A stretch of DNA of 64,000 nt, taken from contig OZ023266.1 in the NCBI GenBank assembly GCA_964006375.1, forward strand, positions 61,883,946 through 61,947,945. Reading direction: 5' to 3'. The position numbers and the translations under genes were made by a program. Below the pieces are notes generated by a model. That model was not told the origin of the DNA, did no database searches, and worked only from the letters and a program-made list of their open reading frames with translations. Within the stretch, counting starts at the first letter, position 1. Every line of letters starts with the position of its first letter. Source of the stretch: Tillus elongatus (lineage: Eukaryota > Arthropoda > Insecta > Coleoptera > Cleridae). Below, in pieces: positions 23,352-34,359 of the stretch.

Positions 23352-23908
23352 ACACTTTTAAAATATTATTTTGACCGTAATACCTCAACGTGGCAACGTT
23401 TTTTATTTATAGTTGTATTAACATTATTAAAATTTTTGCAAATAAACAATAATAATATATCACATCTGTAAATAGGCGAAACCGGTTACACAGAAGAAAA
23501 CAAGCAATTGTGAAGCCACAGAAGAAACCTTTATATTCATATTTAATTACATAATTTTCTTATATAATTTTTTTTTTGAATTAAAAATAACATTTTTCTG
23601 CCCATTACAAGATTAAAATCTGGATTTTGCTCGTAATTCACTTCTGCCAACTTCGTATAGCTGAAATCGGTAATGAAAAGTGCAGGGAGCTGAAAACACT
23701 ACCTACGGAGCTTTTTTGAGAAATGTTTGGATGGTTTGATAACAAATAGAGACCAGCAAAGAGTATAAAGCATCCATGTGTGTGCCCCAGTGCCCCTCAC
23801 TTTCATCTCACCCGGTCGACCAGTTAACCGGGTAAAGCTTCTTGCGTATCACGAAGGTCACTATAGATTTTTATAATCCACTCACTCAACCGAATAGCTG
23901 TGACGCAG
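23352..23908. other. No gene or repeat recognised
   Basis: AT-rich sequence. A few open frames lack any motif. Confidence 0.45.
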
Positions 23909-24140
23909 GGCTTTCCTAAATTATTACGTATCTGACAGGAAACATTTGGCAGAGATTCTCTAATCTCTGCAAAAATCATACGGATCTCTATCTGTATGAT
24001 TTTCGTAAATTTCATAAAAAAAAATACGTTTTATGACAATGAAACTTGGTTCGTGGTTATATTGCGTACCATCAACTATTCTTTTAGTTAATTTTCTTTA
24101 AAAAAATCACCAGTGAGGAGATCGCGACTTTTGAATTTTG
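23909..24140 (+). repeat. Direct repeat, copy 1, with two adjacent hairpins
   Basis: GGGCTTTCCTAAATTATTACG through GAGATCGCGACTTTT recurs at 24510-24690. Copy 1 has GCAGAGATT-ctct-AATCTCTGC (23949-23970, perfect) and a second imperfect hairpin (23971-24003). In copy 2 these are collapsed to a single GCAGAGATTAGAGATCTC. Confidence 0.8.
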
Positions 24141-24217
24141 AAAAAATTATTTAAAGAGCGCTGACTAGGCCCCCAGAACCCATATGCGGAGTCAGTTTCG
24201 ATTTGTATGTATGTATG

Positions 24218-24277
<60 letters not shown>

Positions 24278-24510
24278 AAAATCGCACCAGGTTTTCCAGG
24301 AAAATTTTGTGTTTCCTTTCGGAATATTTATTTATATCTCCGGAAATAACAAAGTAACGGCATCAAAATTTGGTACTCGTCTTTGTATTATAAACTGAAC
24401 CATGTACAAAATTTAGATCTGTATGTTGAAAGACAAAAAGTTATAGGCATTTTAAAAAAATGTGTTTTTTAAATGTAAAATTCGCGATTTGAAACGTCAA
24501 AATCGGGCTT
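24100..24510 (+). repeat. Composite repeat with short (TA)n
   Basis: Left landmarks GTGAGGAGATCGCGACTTTT and GCCCCCAGAACCCATATGCGG, a GTAT run, then (TA)n 24222-24275. After it comes right-part sequence that lacks the GTATCACACCGATAACTC start and begins at GGAAAATCGCACCAGG. Confidence 0.8.
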
Positions 24511-24639
24511 TCCTAAATTATTACGTATCTGACAGGAAACATTTGCAGAGATTAGAGATCTCTATGATTTTCATAAATTTCATAAAAAAATACGTTTTAT
24601 GACAATGTGGTTATATTGTGTAGCATCAACTATTCTTTT

Positions 24640-25042
24640 AGTGAATTTTCTTAAAAAAAAATCACCAATGAGGAGATCGCGACTTTTGAATTTTGAAAAA
24701 TGAATGCAAACTAGGCCCCCTGGAATCCATATCCCGGTTTAGTTTCCGTTTTTACTGTTTACATATATACAAGGTGATGCATTTCTATGGTAAAGCTCAA
24801 TATAATTTTTATTATACAAGATACGAGAAAAAATTCTATGCGTTAATTATAGGGTATCTTGAGCCTCATATAACTCTGTTATAACAATCACAGGTTGGCT
24901 CATAAGTCAGTCGTTGGTGATACCTACAATTTTTTTTCTTCGAACATCCCTTATATTATTGCATTTATAATCGAAATACGATGCATGTTTGTAAGAAAAT
25001 TCAAAATCGAGACGCAGTAATTGCCTTTTGGTTGCGAATTTT
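24640..25042 (+). repeat. Short composite-repeat variant without (TA)n
   Basis: Left landmarks at 24640-24760 pass straight into the distal module (AAGCTCAATATAATTTTTATTATACAAG ... ATGCATGTTTGTAAG), then the border GACGCAGTAATTGCC at 25010-25042. The same short form occurs reversed at 56235-56640. Confidence 0.75.
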
Positions 25043-25159
25043 TATTATATGCTTTAAATTTCAATAACTCAATTTGCTTATTAACTTTGGGTTCGTTGGC
25101 TAGGAAACCAGTCATGTCGGAAACATTTAAAGTTTATTTTCGGACCAGCTTTTGTACTT

Positions 25160-26206
<1,047 letters not shown>

Positions 26207-26215
<9 letters not shown>

Positions 26216-26526
26216 CGCAGCAAGTGCGTTATGGTAGCGAATTTTGATCAAATGTTTCATATTTGAACAGCTCAATTTGCTATTAACCTATAAGGTTGAC
26301 CAAGAAACGTGTTTTTTCGGGAACACTTTAAGTTTACTTTTGGAAATTTTTGTACATTTTCACACAATGAAGTTATTTTGATGAAACAAGGCACATTGTT
26401 TTTACTATATAGATTATACTGGTAACCAAATTTGTTGCCTGCTTTCTTAAAAAAACACACATATTTGTTATTAAAAACATTTTAATGAAAATTCACTACC
26501 ATAACGCACTTGCTGCGTCCAGAATT
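26207..26526. mobile_element. MITE with ~40-bp inverted repeats (CGCAGCAAGTGCG family)
   Basis: AAATTCTGGACGCAGCAAG (26207) and its mirror CTTGCTGCGTCCAGAATTT (ending 26526) bound a ~310-bp unit. The inner borders are TGGTAG(C/T)GAATTTT. No gene. The same border sequence starts or ends at least a dozen repeat copies in the window. Confidence 0.85.
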
Positions 26527-26690
26527 TTTCAAACAATAAAGTTATTTTGATAAAACATCGTACAAGGTTTCTACTATATAGGTTATACCGTTAACCAAAT
26601 TGATGCCTGCTCGCCTTAAAGAAACACATTTGCTATTAAAAACATTTTCATGAAAATTCACTTCCATAACGCACTTGCTGCGTCTAGACT
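26527..26690 (-). repeat. Half copy of the MITE in tandem
   Basis: CAATAAAGTTATTTTGAT.AAAC through CATAACGCACTTGCTGCGTC repeats the right half of the preceding unit with about 85-90% identity by eye. Confidence 0.8.
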
Positions 26691-27109
26691 TTTTTGTAAT
26701 GAATACATTCATTTTGGAAGGTATACAGGGTGTACAAACAGTAACGTAACCCCTTAATAGTTCTCTTCCGGGCGAGTTTAAAAAAGTTTGAAATAAGAGT
26801 TCTAGGAAATAACTAAGGCTATAATAAACAGAGACAACTCTTTAGTATACAGTGTGCACCATTTTTCCGGAATAATAATACAGTTTCTTAAAAGGAACAT
26901 CCTGTATATTTTTGAATTTTTACATACGCTATTTAATTGCAAATACAATAGTTAAAATCGCATGCTGGAAGTTTTATTGGTTCAATACTTACAGCCGATT
27001 GGAAATGAAGAATGAAATGTATTAATGATTTAAACTTACCAAGAAGCCACATGTCAAAAACGTTCGATAATTTTCAATATTGATTTTATTTTGTTAGATA
27101 CTCAAAATA

Positions 27110-28769
27110 TCTTCCTAAATCCATTTGGCAGCAGCCAATTCTGTTATAAAATGCTGATATGACATTATGCCATTTATCAAGTGTTATTTCTTCGCATGTC
27201 ACTAGTATTCGATTTAATCATCTAAGTTTTTCAGGTTTTGTTTTGTAGATGGTAGTTTTTAGATAACTCCATAAAATGTAGTCAAGAGTGACAAATCGGG
27301 AGTTTGCGATGGCCACTCAATTGTGCCTCTTCTGCCGATCCACCTGTCTTGGAAAACTTCATTTAAATAATTTCGAACAGGGGCACGACAGTCTGGTGAT
27401 GCACCATTCTGCTGGAACCAAATGTGATCGAAGTTGTTACCAACCGCATTCCTTATTGCAGCCTGTTTAAATACTTCAGTAGGTATAGATGGTTTCTTCT
27501 GGACCCTCCTCTCACTCCCCCCTCATCCGAAGGAATTATCGGACCTGGCCTCATCTGCCCTGAGTATAGTTCAAATTCAGATTTAGTATATGATCTGTCC
27601 TGACCTTACCCTGCTATATTTGAACTATACCCACCCGGACGAGTAAAATGACACCTCATACATGAGGTCTAAGTCAGAAAATTAAAAAATAGGTTTGCGC
27701 ATGATCTAACGGCCATACTTAAATTCTGCTCATCAAGACCAGTAAAATGAGGCCCCACACTAGGGTCTAAACCACAAACTAAAGAAGTAGGTTTACGCGT
27801 GCGCTAACCACCATATTTACATACGTCAGTTTTATAGAAATCAAAATGGCGGATCCTCTCATTTTGACAGGTTAGCCTCAATGTCATTTCAAATGTCGAA
27901 CTTCCCAGGTTTTTCACTTTCGTTCGGCCATCTTGGCAGCCATCTTGGATTACGTTATCCCATGTAAGAGCTTACGTCACCAGCTTTCCATCTGCCATGT
28001 TGATGATGTCATCGCTGGTCAGATAACTCGGTCGGAGCAGGGATGAGCGAGAGGAGGGTCCAGAAGGAACGATTTGTACCTACTTACTTCTCTCCGTCGA
28101 AATTGCCCTCTGAAAAAAGGACCAATAATAGTAGTATCAAAAATACCTGCCCAAACATTAACTTTTGAAGGTATTTGTGTTCTGTGTTAACGCATCTAGG
28201 ATTGGTGTCACTCCAATATCTGAAATTGTGGCGATTTAGTGTACCATTCGCATGAATATGGCTTCGTCGAAGAACACTATCTTGTTTGTAAAATGCGGAT
28301 CCGTATCTACTTTTTGCATAATGGTTTCACAAAATTCAAATCTTCGATTAGCATTGTCCTCAGATAGTTCTTGTATTAGCATTACTTTATATGGATTAAA
28401 ATTATTTCGCATCAGAACATTACGAACAGATCCGACACTAACATCATGTTCTAATGCAGTTTTCTGTATAGACCATCCTGGATGTTCTACGAAACTTTGC
28501 ATAATATCCAAGGATTTTTCTTCGTTAGTGGCAGTCTTTGGTCGCCTATATTTTAGGCAATGACTAATAACACGTGCTTCTTCAAAACGCTTCACGATTC
28601 TCCAAACTGCAGCTTTCGTAATTGGGTTACGATTCGAAGAACTATTATTAAATAGCTCATTTACTACTTTGTTGGATTTTTGATCGCTGTAACCTCTCAT
28701 CATTAATATTGTTACTATTTCTTGTTCTGTAAACATAGTGAAATATCTTAAGATGCTTGAGAAACGCAA
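27110..28769 (-). pseudogene. Tc1/mariner transposase pseudogene (DD41D-like), split by a MITE
   Basis: The N-terminal frame 28236-28769 shows the two helix-turn-helix regions (KAAVWRIVKRFEEARVI; SIQKTALEHDVSVGSVRNVL) and first catalytic Asp in VFFDEAIF. The reading continues in another frame (RHNFRYWSDTNPR near 28200) to about 28070, is interrupted by the MITE, and resumes at 27495 with WFQQNGASPDC, where the second catalytic Asp is replaced by Asn, then DRWIGRRGTIEW. The tail is readable to about 27110. Frameshifts, the N substitution and the insertion rule out activity. Closest in the window to the intact protein at 14694-15782. Confidence 0.85.
27496..28066. mobile_element. 571-bp MITE inserted in the transposase pseudogene
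   Basis: Terminal inverted repeats CTTCTGGACCCTCCTCTC (27496) and its complement (ending 28066). Removal rejoins the two halves of the transposase reading. The inside holds GCCATCTTGGCAGCCATCTTGG and TTACGTCACC motifs like those at 8061-8306, but no gene. No certain target duplication is visible. Confidence 0.75.
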
Positions 28770-28857
28770 GCGCTCTGTTTGTCAGTTTCGCTAGTGACAG
28801 TAAAAACTATCAGACGACTTTGACACGAGGCTACTTGTTAAATTTAAATCATGACTC

Positions 28858-28992
28858 TTTTTAGTGAATTTTCTTAAAAAAAATTCACTAATGAGGAGAT
28901 CCCGACTTTTGAATTTTGAAAAAATTTCTTCAAATGAGCGCTAATTAGGCCCCCCAGAACACATATCCGGGGTCGGTTTAAATTTTTATATG

Positions 28993-29074
<82 letters not shown>

Positions 29075-30160
29075 CACACCGATAACTCAAAAAATAATGG
29101 GCCGATTTTGATTAAATTTGGTGAATAAATTCCTTTTGCAAATGGCTTGGATAAGTTCGTTAGCCAGGAAAATCGGTCCAGGTTTTCCTGGAAAATTTTG
29201 TGTTTTCTTTCGAAAAAAATTATATCTCCGGAATTAACAAAGTAAGGGCAACCAAATTTCATGTGCGGATTTATTTCATTATAGGCAAGTTACGTACCAA
29301 AATTTAGCTCCGTAGGTTAAAGGATAAAAAAAGTTACAGGCATTCAAAGAAAAATAAATTTGGATTTTCCTCAAAACGTCAAAATTGCGATTTTAAACGT
29401 CAAAATTGGTGAGTACATTCCTTTCGCAAGTCGCTTGGATAATTTTGTTAGCCAGGAAAATCCGCCGAGGTTTTCCCGGAAAAATTTGTGTTTTCTTTCG
29501 CAAAATATTTATATCTCCAAAATTAACAAAGTGAGGGCAACCAAATTTGGTAAGCTGGTTTATATAGTTGTAGGTGTGCCACCTACCAAAATTTAGCTCT
29601 GTAGGTCAAAAGACTAAAAAGTTATGGGCATTTAAAGAAAAATAAATTGGGGGTTTCCTCAAAACGTCAAAGTGACAATTGAAAACGTCAAAATTCGCAA
29701 CATTTAGGCAAATAACTTGAATCTAATACGATCTATGGAAAGAAAATGTCTCAAGAAGAATGTTTTACATACACCGAACTCTTAGTTTCAACCGTCATTG
29801 TCCTTCATTTTACTAAAATATTTCCAGAAAATTCATTTCTAATAGACCCTTTCTCTGATGCTTGGCAGTAGCCTTAGCTATAGAGTTTATTGTTTAATGG
29901 TATATGATTTTTGTCGAATTTTCGTAAAAAATCAATAAAGCTCAATATATTCGTTATTATACAAGATATGAAAAAATATTGTATACATTAATTATACGGT
30001 GTTTTGGGCTATATCTTAAAAAATTATTGCGACAATCACAGGGTGGCCCATAAGTCGTTGGTGATACAAATAATTTTTTTGTTGTCGAAAACGCCTTATT
30101 TTTTTGCATTTTCCATCGAAATATAATGCATGTTTGTAAGTTAAGAAATTCTGGAGGCAG
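28858..30160 (+). repeat. Long composite (TA)n repeat copy with a duplicated middle
   Basis: Left hairpin and GAGGAGATCCCGACTTTT at 28860-28912, (TA)n 28994-29070, GTATCACACCGATAACTC at 29071. The middle part appears twice in tandem (29100-29400 and 29405-29700), each with TTAGCCAGGAAAATC and CAAAATTTAGCTC.GTAGG. The distal module 29700-30150 ends at the MITE border. Confidence 0.85.
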
Positions 30161-30762
30161 CAAGTGCGTTGTGGTTGCGAATTTTGATTAAATGCTTCAT
30201 ATTTGAAAAGCTCAATTTGCTATTAACCTATAAGGTTGACCAGGAAACGGATTTTTTCAGTAACACTTTTGGTTAACTTTTGGAAATTTCTGTACGTTTT
30301 CAAACAATCAAGTTATTTTGATGAAACATGGCACATTGTTTTTACTATATATGTTATACTGGTAATCAAATTTGATGCCTGCTTTTTCTATATAGGTTAT
30401 ACTGGTAACCAAAATTGATGTCTGCTTTTTTAAAAAGAGTTGAGTTGAGTTGAGTTTTGAGATGGCCTTGAACTCTTCGTCCATCAGCCACAGACTTTTA
30501 TTTTGTACTTTTGCAGCCGGAAATTGTCGGAGATAAAATATATCCCTACCATATACATATATGTACTTGCATAATAATCTTATAATTACTAAAATTAGTA
30601 CAACCCTTATACCTACATACACCTATATACACATAATCACATAATATATTCTTTCCATATATTTTTTTTTTTGGCATTTTTTTTAAAAAGAAAACGCACA
30701 TATTTGCAATAAAAACATTTTTATGAAAATTCACTACCATAACGGACTTGCTGCGTCCCGAG
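30145..30762. mobile_element. MITE copy enlarged by an insertion
   Basis: Borders at 30150-30185 and 30727-30757 mirror each other as in the unit at 26207. The interior has an extra duplicated GTTATACTGGTAA(C/T)CAAA and a 241-bp insertion (30438-30678). Confidence 0.75.
30438..30678 (-). mobile_element. 241-bp retro-insertion with (CTCAA)n tail
   Basis: Flanked by identical TTTTTTAAAAAG (30426-30437 and 30679-30690). The related MITE at 26440 shows the empty site. The left end has TTGAG repeats, i.e. a (CTCAA)n 3' tail on the - strand, a LINE-like feature. No domain recognised in this short piece. Confidence 0.7.
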
Positions 30763-31045
30763 ATTTTTCATTTTTCATTTCCAATTAGCTGCAAGGACTG
30801 AACCGACATGCGGTTTTGACTATTGCATTTTCAATTCAATAACGTATCGAAAAAGGCAAAAATATACAGGATGTTCCTTTAAAAATAATTTGTGTTATTA
30901 TTCCGGTAGAGTCTTGCAACCATGTATACTAAAGATGTGTCTGGCTTATAGCCTTAGTTATTTCCTGAAACTTTTATTTAAAACTTTTTTTTAATTCGCC
31001 AGGAAGAGAATGATTAAGGGGTTACGATTCTATTTGGACATACTG

Positions 31046-31439
31046 TATGTGTAAATTAATATTAAAAAATGTTAGACAGGTAGATTTTTGATTTTATAGT
31101 TAAACTTGCGGGGTAACATTTTCAACCTTCTGATATTGATACCCCTGGGTTTTTAAATTAGAAGCACTTTATTTCAAAGGCAATTTGATTATGTGTTTAT
31201 CTGTTTTGTGATATATAGGTTTTTTTGATTTGGTTCCTTGCTAATGCAGAAAACTAAATTTGAAATTTGTTAGTACCTTTATTTTTGAAAGTAAAAACAT
31301 TTCATACGTAGGATTAAAAAACAAATTATTTTTATAATAACTGTTTAAACTGCAAACCATATACTTCTTGACAATACGTAAAACAGTTTATAATTCCTTC
31401 AACAACATTTCGTAAAACCTAAGGGTTTCTTTATTAAAC
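31046..31439. other. AT-rich, nothing recognised
   Basis: No coding or repeat signal that I can support. Confidence 0.45.
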
Positions 31440-31810
31440 TTTTTGCCGAATCTTACGCTTTAAATCTTCAATACTATCTGGCGTATCAAAATTCGACTTA
31501 AAATGACCTCACTAAAAATAAATCTAGTGGAGTTAGGTAGGGAGAACGGACCGGTCACTCTATTGTACGATGCCTAGCAATCCATTTACAGAAAACACTA
31601 CGTCTAAATAGGTGTAGTTGTATTCGCAAAATGCGGTGGCGCTTCATCCTGCTGAAATCAAATATGCCAATTGGACTGATTTGGGTTGTCGTTGTCACAA
31701 TACTCTTTCTAATGTTATAACTAAAGAAGTGACCACAAAACCGAGATATTTTGCAGCAGTCAATGAACCCTAGGAAAATAGAGACTTCCAATAATCGCAA
31801 CCAAAACATT
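31440..31810 (-). pseudogene. Tc1/mariner transposase relic (C-terminal half)
   Basis: With frame changes, - strand readings give YLDVVF, a remnant of the RWIGRRG region, and GHFKS, matching the end of the DD41D-type transposases in this window. Several stops are present. An artificial open frame (31555-31809) covers part of it. Only weak similarity by eye. Confidence 0.55.
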
Positions 31811-32389
31811 CAATTTTGATATTTTTACCAATTAATAGAACTTTTTATAGCCTCTGTCATATCGTTGGAAAACAAATCAAAATCACTATCTTAATGTCAA
31901 CAAATGCTGCTTGAAAGCTATGTTTAGTGGTCCTAAGGAAAACAAAAGTTTGTATAGGTAACTCGGAAATCAGAGACGGTGCAAATTTCTTGTACGCGCG
32001 TGTTGAAAAGTGTCAGGATGATGTACAAGTTTTAAAGCTCTTTAAAGCTCTAGTGATTATATTATTATTACTATTTTTTATTGACGTTTTTCACATTTTC
32101 TCCATTTATTTTTAAACTAAACTAACTAGACTAAATATGAAAGATGTCTAGAATGCTCTGGTAATAATGAAAAACCACCCCGACATAACCAAGTTTGTAG
32201 CTCTAATAATAACAAAGTAATCAATTTATGCAGTCTGAAGTTAGGACACACTGTATACAGGGTGTGCCAAGTACCCTTAAGTATTAAACGGTACCCTATG
32301 TTGAGCGACACTTCATTGTAAATCTGCCTCAATCCTGCTCGCGACAACATACGCCTTTTAAAATTATTTCGGCGACTATGGCCAATAAC
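31811..32389. other. No gene; one transposon-end-like motif
   Basis: TATACAGGGTGTGCC at 32262-32276 resembles Tc1/mariner ends of the type at 26726, without a partner I can confirm. Confidence 0.45.
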
Positions 32390-32692
32390 CGACAACAGAG
32401 AGCAGTTTTACTTCACTATCCTGGAAATCTTTCCAAAACCCTGCCTTTCTGTAAGGAGGGTAGCGATATTTAACGTGCCCAACATCGCATGGTACAAAGG
32501 ACCGACGAATTTACGCCCCCTCCGAAGGGCGGAATGTGGAGTTAGTCAACTCGCTCAAACATAGTACCACACCCTCGGTTGATGTTAATTTTACGGTATG
32601 TACTGAAAAAGTAAAATGGGAACCCTGGGAATCTAACACAGTTCTCTTGGGTCCAGAGGCACACGTTCTCACCACTAGACCACCGAGGCTCT
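32390..32692 (-). mobile_element. tRNA-derived SINE-like unit
   Basis: On the - strand, from about 32690, GCCTCGGTGGTCTAGTGGTGAG gives an A-box-like sequence, and GTTAGATTCCCAGG a degenerate B-box 40 bp on. A GC-richer body follows to about 32390. No target duplication found, so the limits are approximate. Confidence 0.5.
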
Positions 32693-32744
32693 GGATATAG
32701 CAATAAAATCATCCATTAAAGAATAAGACAACATATCATGAATG

Positions 32745-33440
32745 AAATAATGTTATTTAATTCAATATTCAATTGGTTTTCCATCCACTTTCATACAATA
32801 AAAGAATCCTTGCTCCACTTCCTAACGAACATCTAGAACTATTTCGGGCGTTATCTGCCGACACTCTTTAACAATTCGCCAAAGAAGCTCCTTAAGTGAG
32901 TTTGGTCGTGATGCATTAATATTCGGCTTCAAGTGGCCCCATAGAAAAAAGTCCAAGGGTGTTAAATGTGGGGATCAAGAAGGCCACTGAATAGAATCTC
33001 TGCGTGTTTTTCAGTGATTAAGAAAGTTTTGATTAAGAAACCACACACAGCTGCGAAATAATGTGGTGAAGCACACACGCTGAAACCACACATCATTCTC
33101 TGCCAAAGCGTTATCATTTTCCAATACTTCGATAATCGTCGGGTAGATATGCGTTTCCAGTAGATTCAGATAAATGTTTCCATCCAGATTTCCGGGTAGG
33201 AAGAAAGGCTTTATGAGGTGGTCCCCAGTATTGCCCGCCCAAACATTACATTTTTTCGGATGCTGCGTATAAGTTCGACGAAAAATTCTTGGATTTTCAT
33301 CACTCGAGTAGCGGCAATGATGGCGGTTGACTTGGCCAGCCAGTTGGAACGTACATTCATCGGAAAAATAGATCGAGTACGTTCATGTTTTCTGTTTGCA
33401 ACCGATTCAGTTTCCCAACATTTATGCATTAAATCCAGGA
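32745..33440 (-). pseudogene. Tc1/mariner transposase relic (catalytic part to C-terminus)
   Basis: The frame 33211-33429 is shifted coding sequence. Further on, GNLDGNIYLNLLETHIYPTI, NDVWFQRVCASPHYF (second Asp lost), SIQWPS and HLTPLDFFLWGHLKP (third Asp kept) are readable, ending with a stop near 32745. Frameshifts and stops at QWPS*SPH show it is dead. It is more diverged from the 14694 protein than from the common insect forms of this family. Confidence 0.75.
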
Positions 33441-34269
33441 CGAACTGATACGAAGTGTTTTTCTACGGATGACGATCATTAAAAATATTTGCTGCACAGT
33501 GTCATCCTTCTAGAACAAACTATTTGTTTCCACTTTTTCAGAAATTGTATAAACAATTTTCACGAATTGGAATTCAATCGATATGTGATGAGTTTAGGTA
33601 TATTGATTTGTCTCGTTTGAAGTAAAACAGGTAAGAAAGTGGAATTGATAACGTGTATTGAGAGATAAACGAAAAATCAGCATCAAGTATTCTTCACTTA
33701 TAAACTAAACTTTTTAACAAATTAGCTCTGCACATTAAACTAGAGCTGAAATTCGCATCTTTTCCACGTTTCCTGTTGCGCTTTACTGATTTTCACTTGT
33801 TCCTCACAACAGTTGACTGGAGATTAAGAAAACCGTTATAATTTCATTTCTTTTGCCATAGCCTTCTGAGCAATCACTTTAAAACTTTACAAAAGTAACA
33901 ACTGCTTTCGATAAAATAACTCTACCGTAATGCTCCCTTTTCCAAACTGATAAATCTGAAAAAGATATTCACTTTGCCAAGTGCTTTTAGATGGATTCGA
34001 AGTAAATGAGAAGGGAAGAGCCCTGTAAATATCTGCTTGACAGACTGTTTAAAGAAATGATACAATTTTGTTATCTTAAATTGACATTTAAAAAGCCATA
34101 CTTAGAGATTATATCCACTAAACGATTATTTGAGATATGTTATACAGCGTGTCCGGAAATGATGAGCAAAACATTCAGAGGGTTATGCTAATCGAAAAAA
34201 TTAGTGCTACAAGTTCCTATAGTATTTTTTTTAAACTCAAAAATAACGGAGTTGCAGGGTCTCAAAAAC
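33441..34269. other. No gene; probable remains of the transposon above
   Basis: TATACAGCGTGTCCGG at 34141 resembles a Tc1/mariner end and could be the far end of the relic at 32745-33440. No matching inverted repeat confirmed. Confidence 0.4.
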
Positions 34270-34280
34270 TATTATTATTA

Positions 34281-34359
<79 letters not shown>
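34270..34359. repeat. (TTA/TAA)n array at the 3' side of the LINE
   Basis: About 29 ATT units with one interruption near 34282. Confidence 0.97.

Larger units (their letters stand above)
26726..31045 (-). mobile_element. Old Tc1/mariner-type element with ~290-bp inverted repeats and nested insertions
   Basis: Ends CAGGGTGTAC (26726) and, mirrored, GGACATACTG (31045) are flanked by TA. The diverged inverted repeats run to about 27010 on the left and from about 30765 on the right (shared: GTAACCCCTTAAT, AAATAACTAAGGCTATAA, GGAACATCCTGTATATTTTTG). Inside are a broken transposase, a MITE in the transposase (27496-28066) and a composite repeat plus MITE (28858-30760). Divergence of the ends shows it is much older than the copy at 14119. 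Confidence 0.85.

Noticed and set aside
28252..28563. 103-aa + strand frame
   Set aside because: Shadow of the transposase pseudogene on the - strand.
33218..33448. + strand 76-aa frame
   Set aside because: Opposite strand of a transposase relic.
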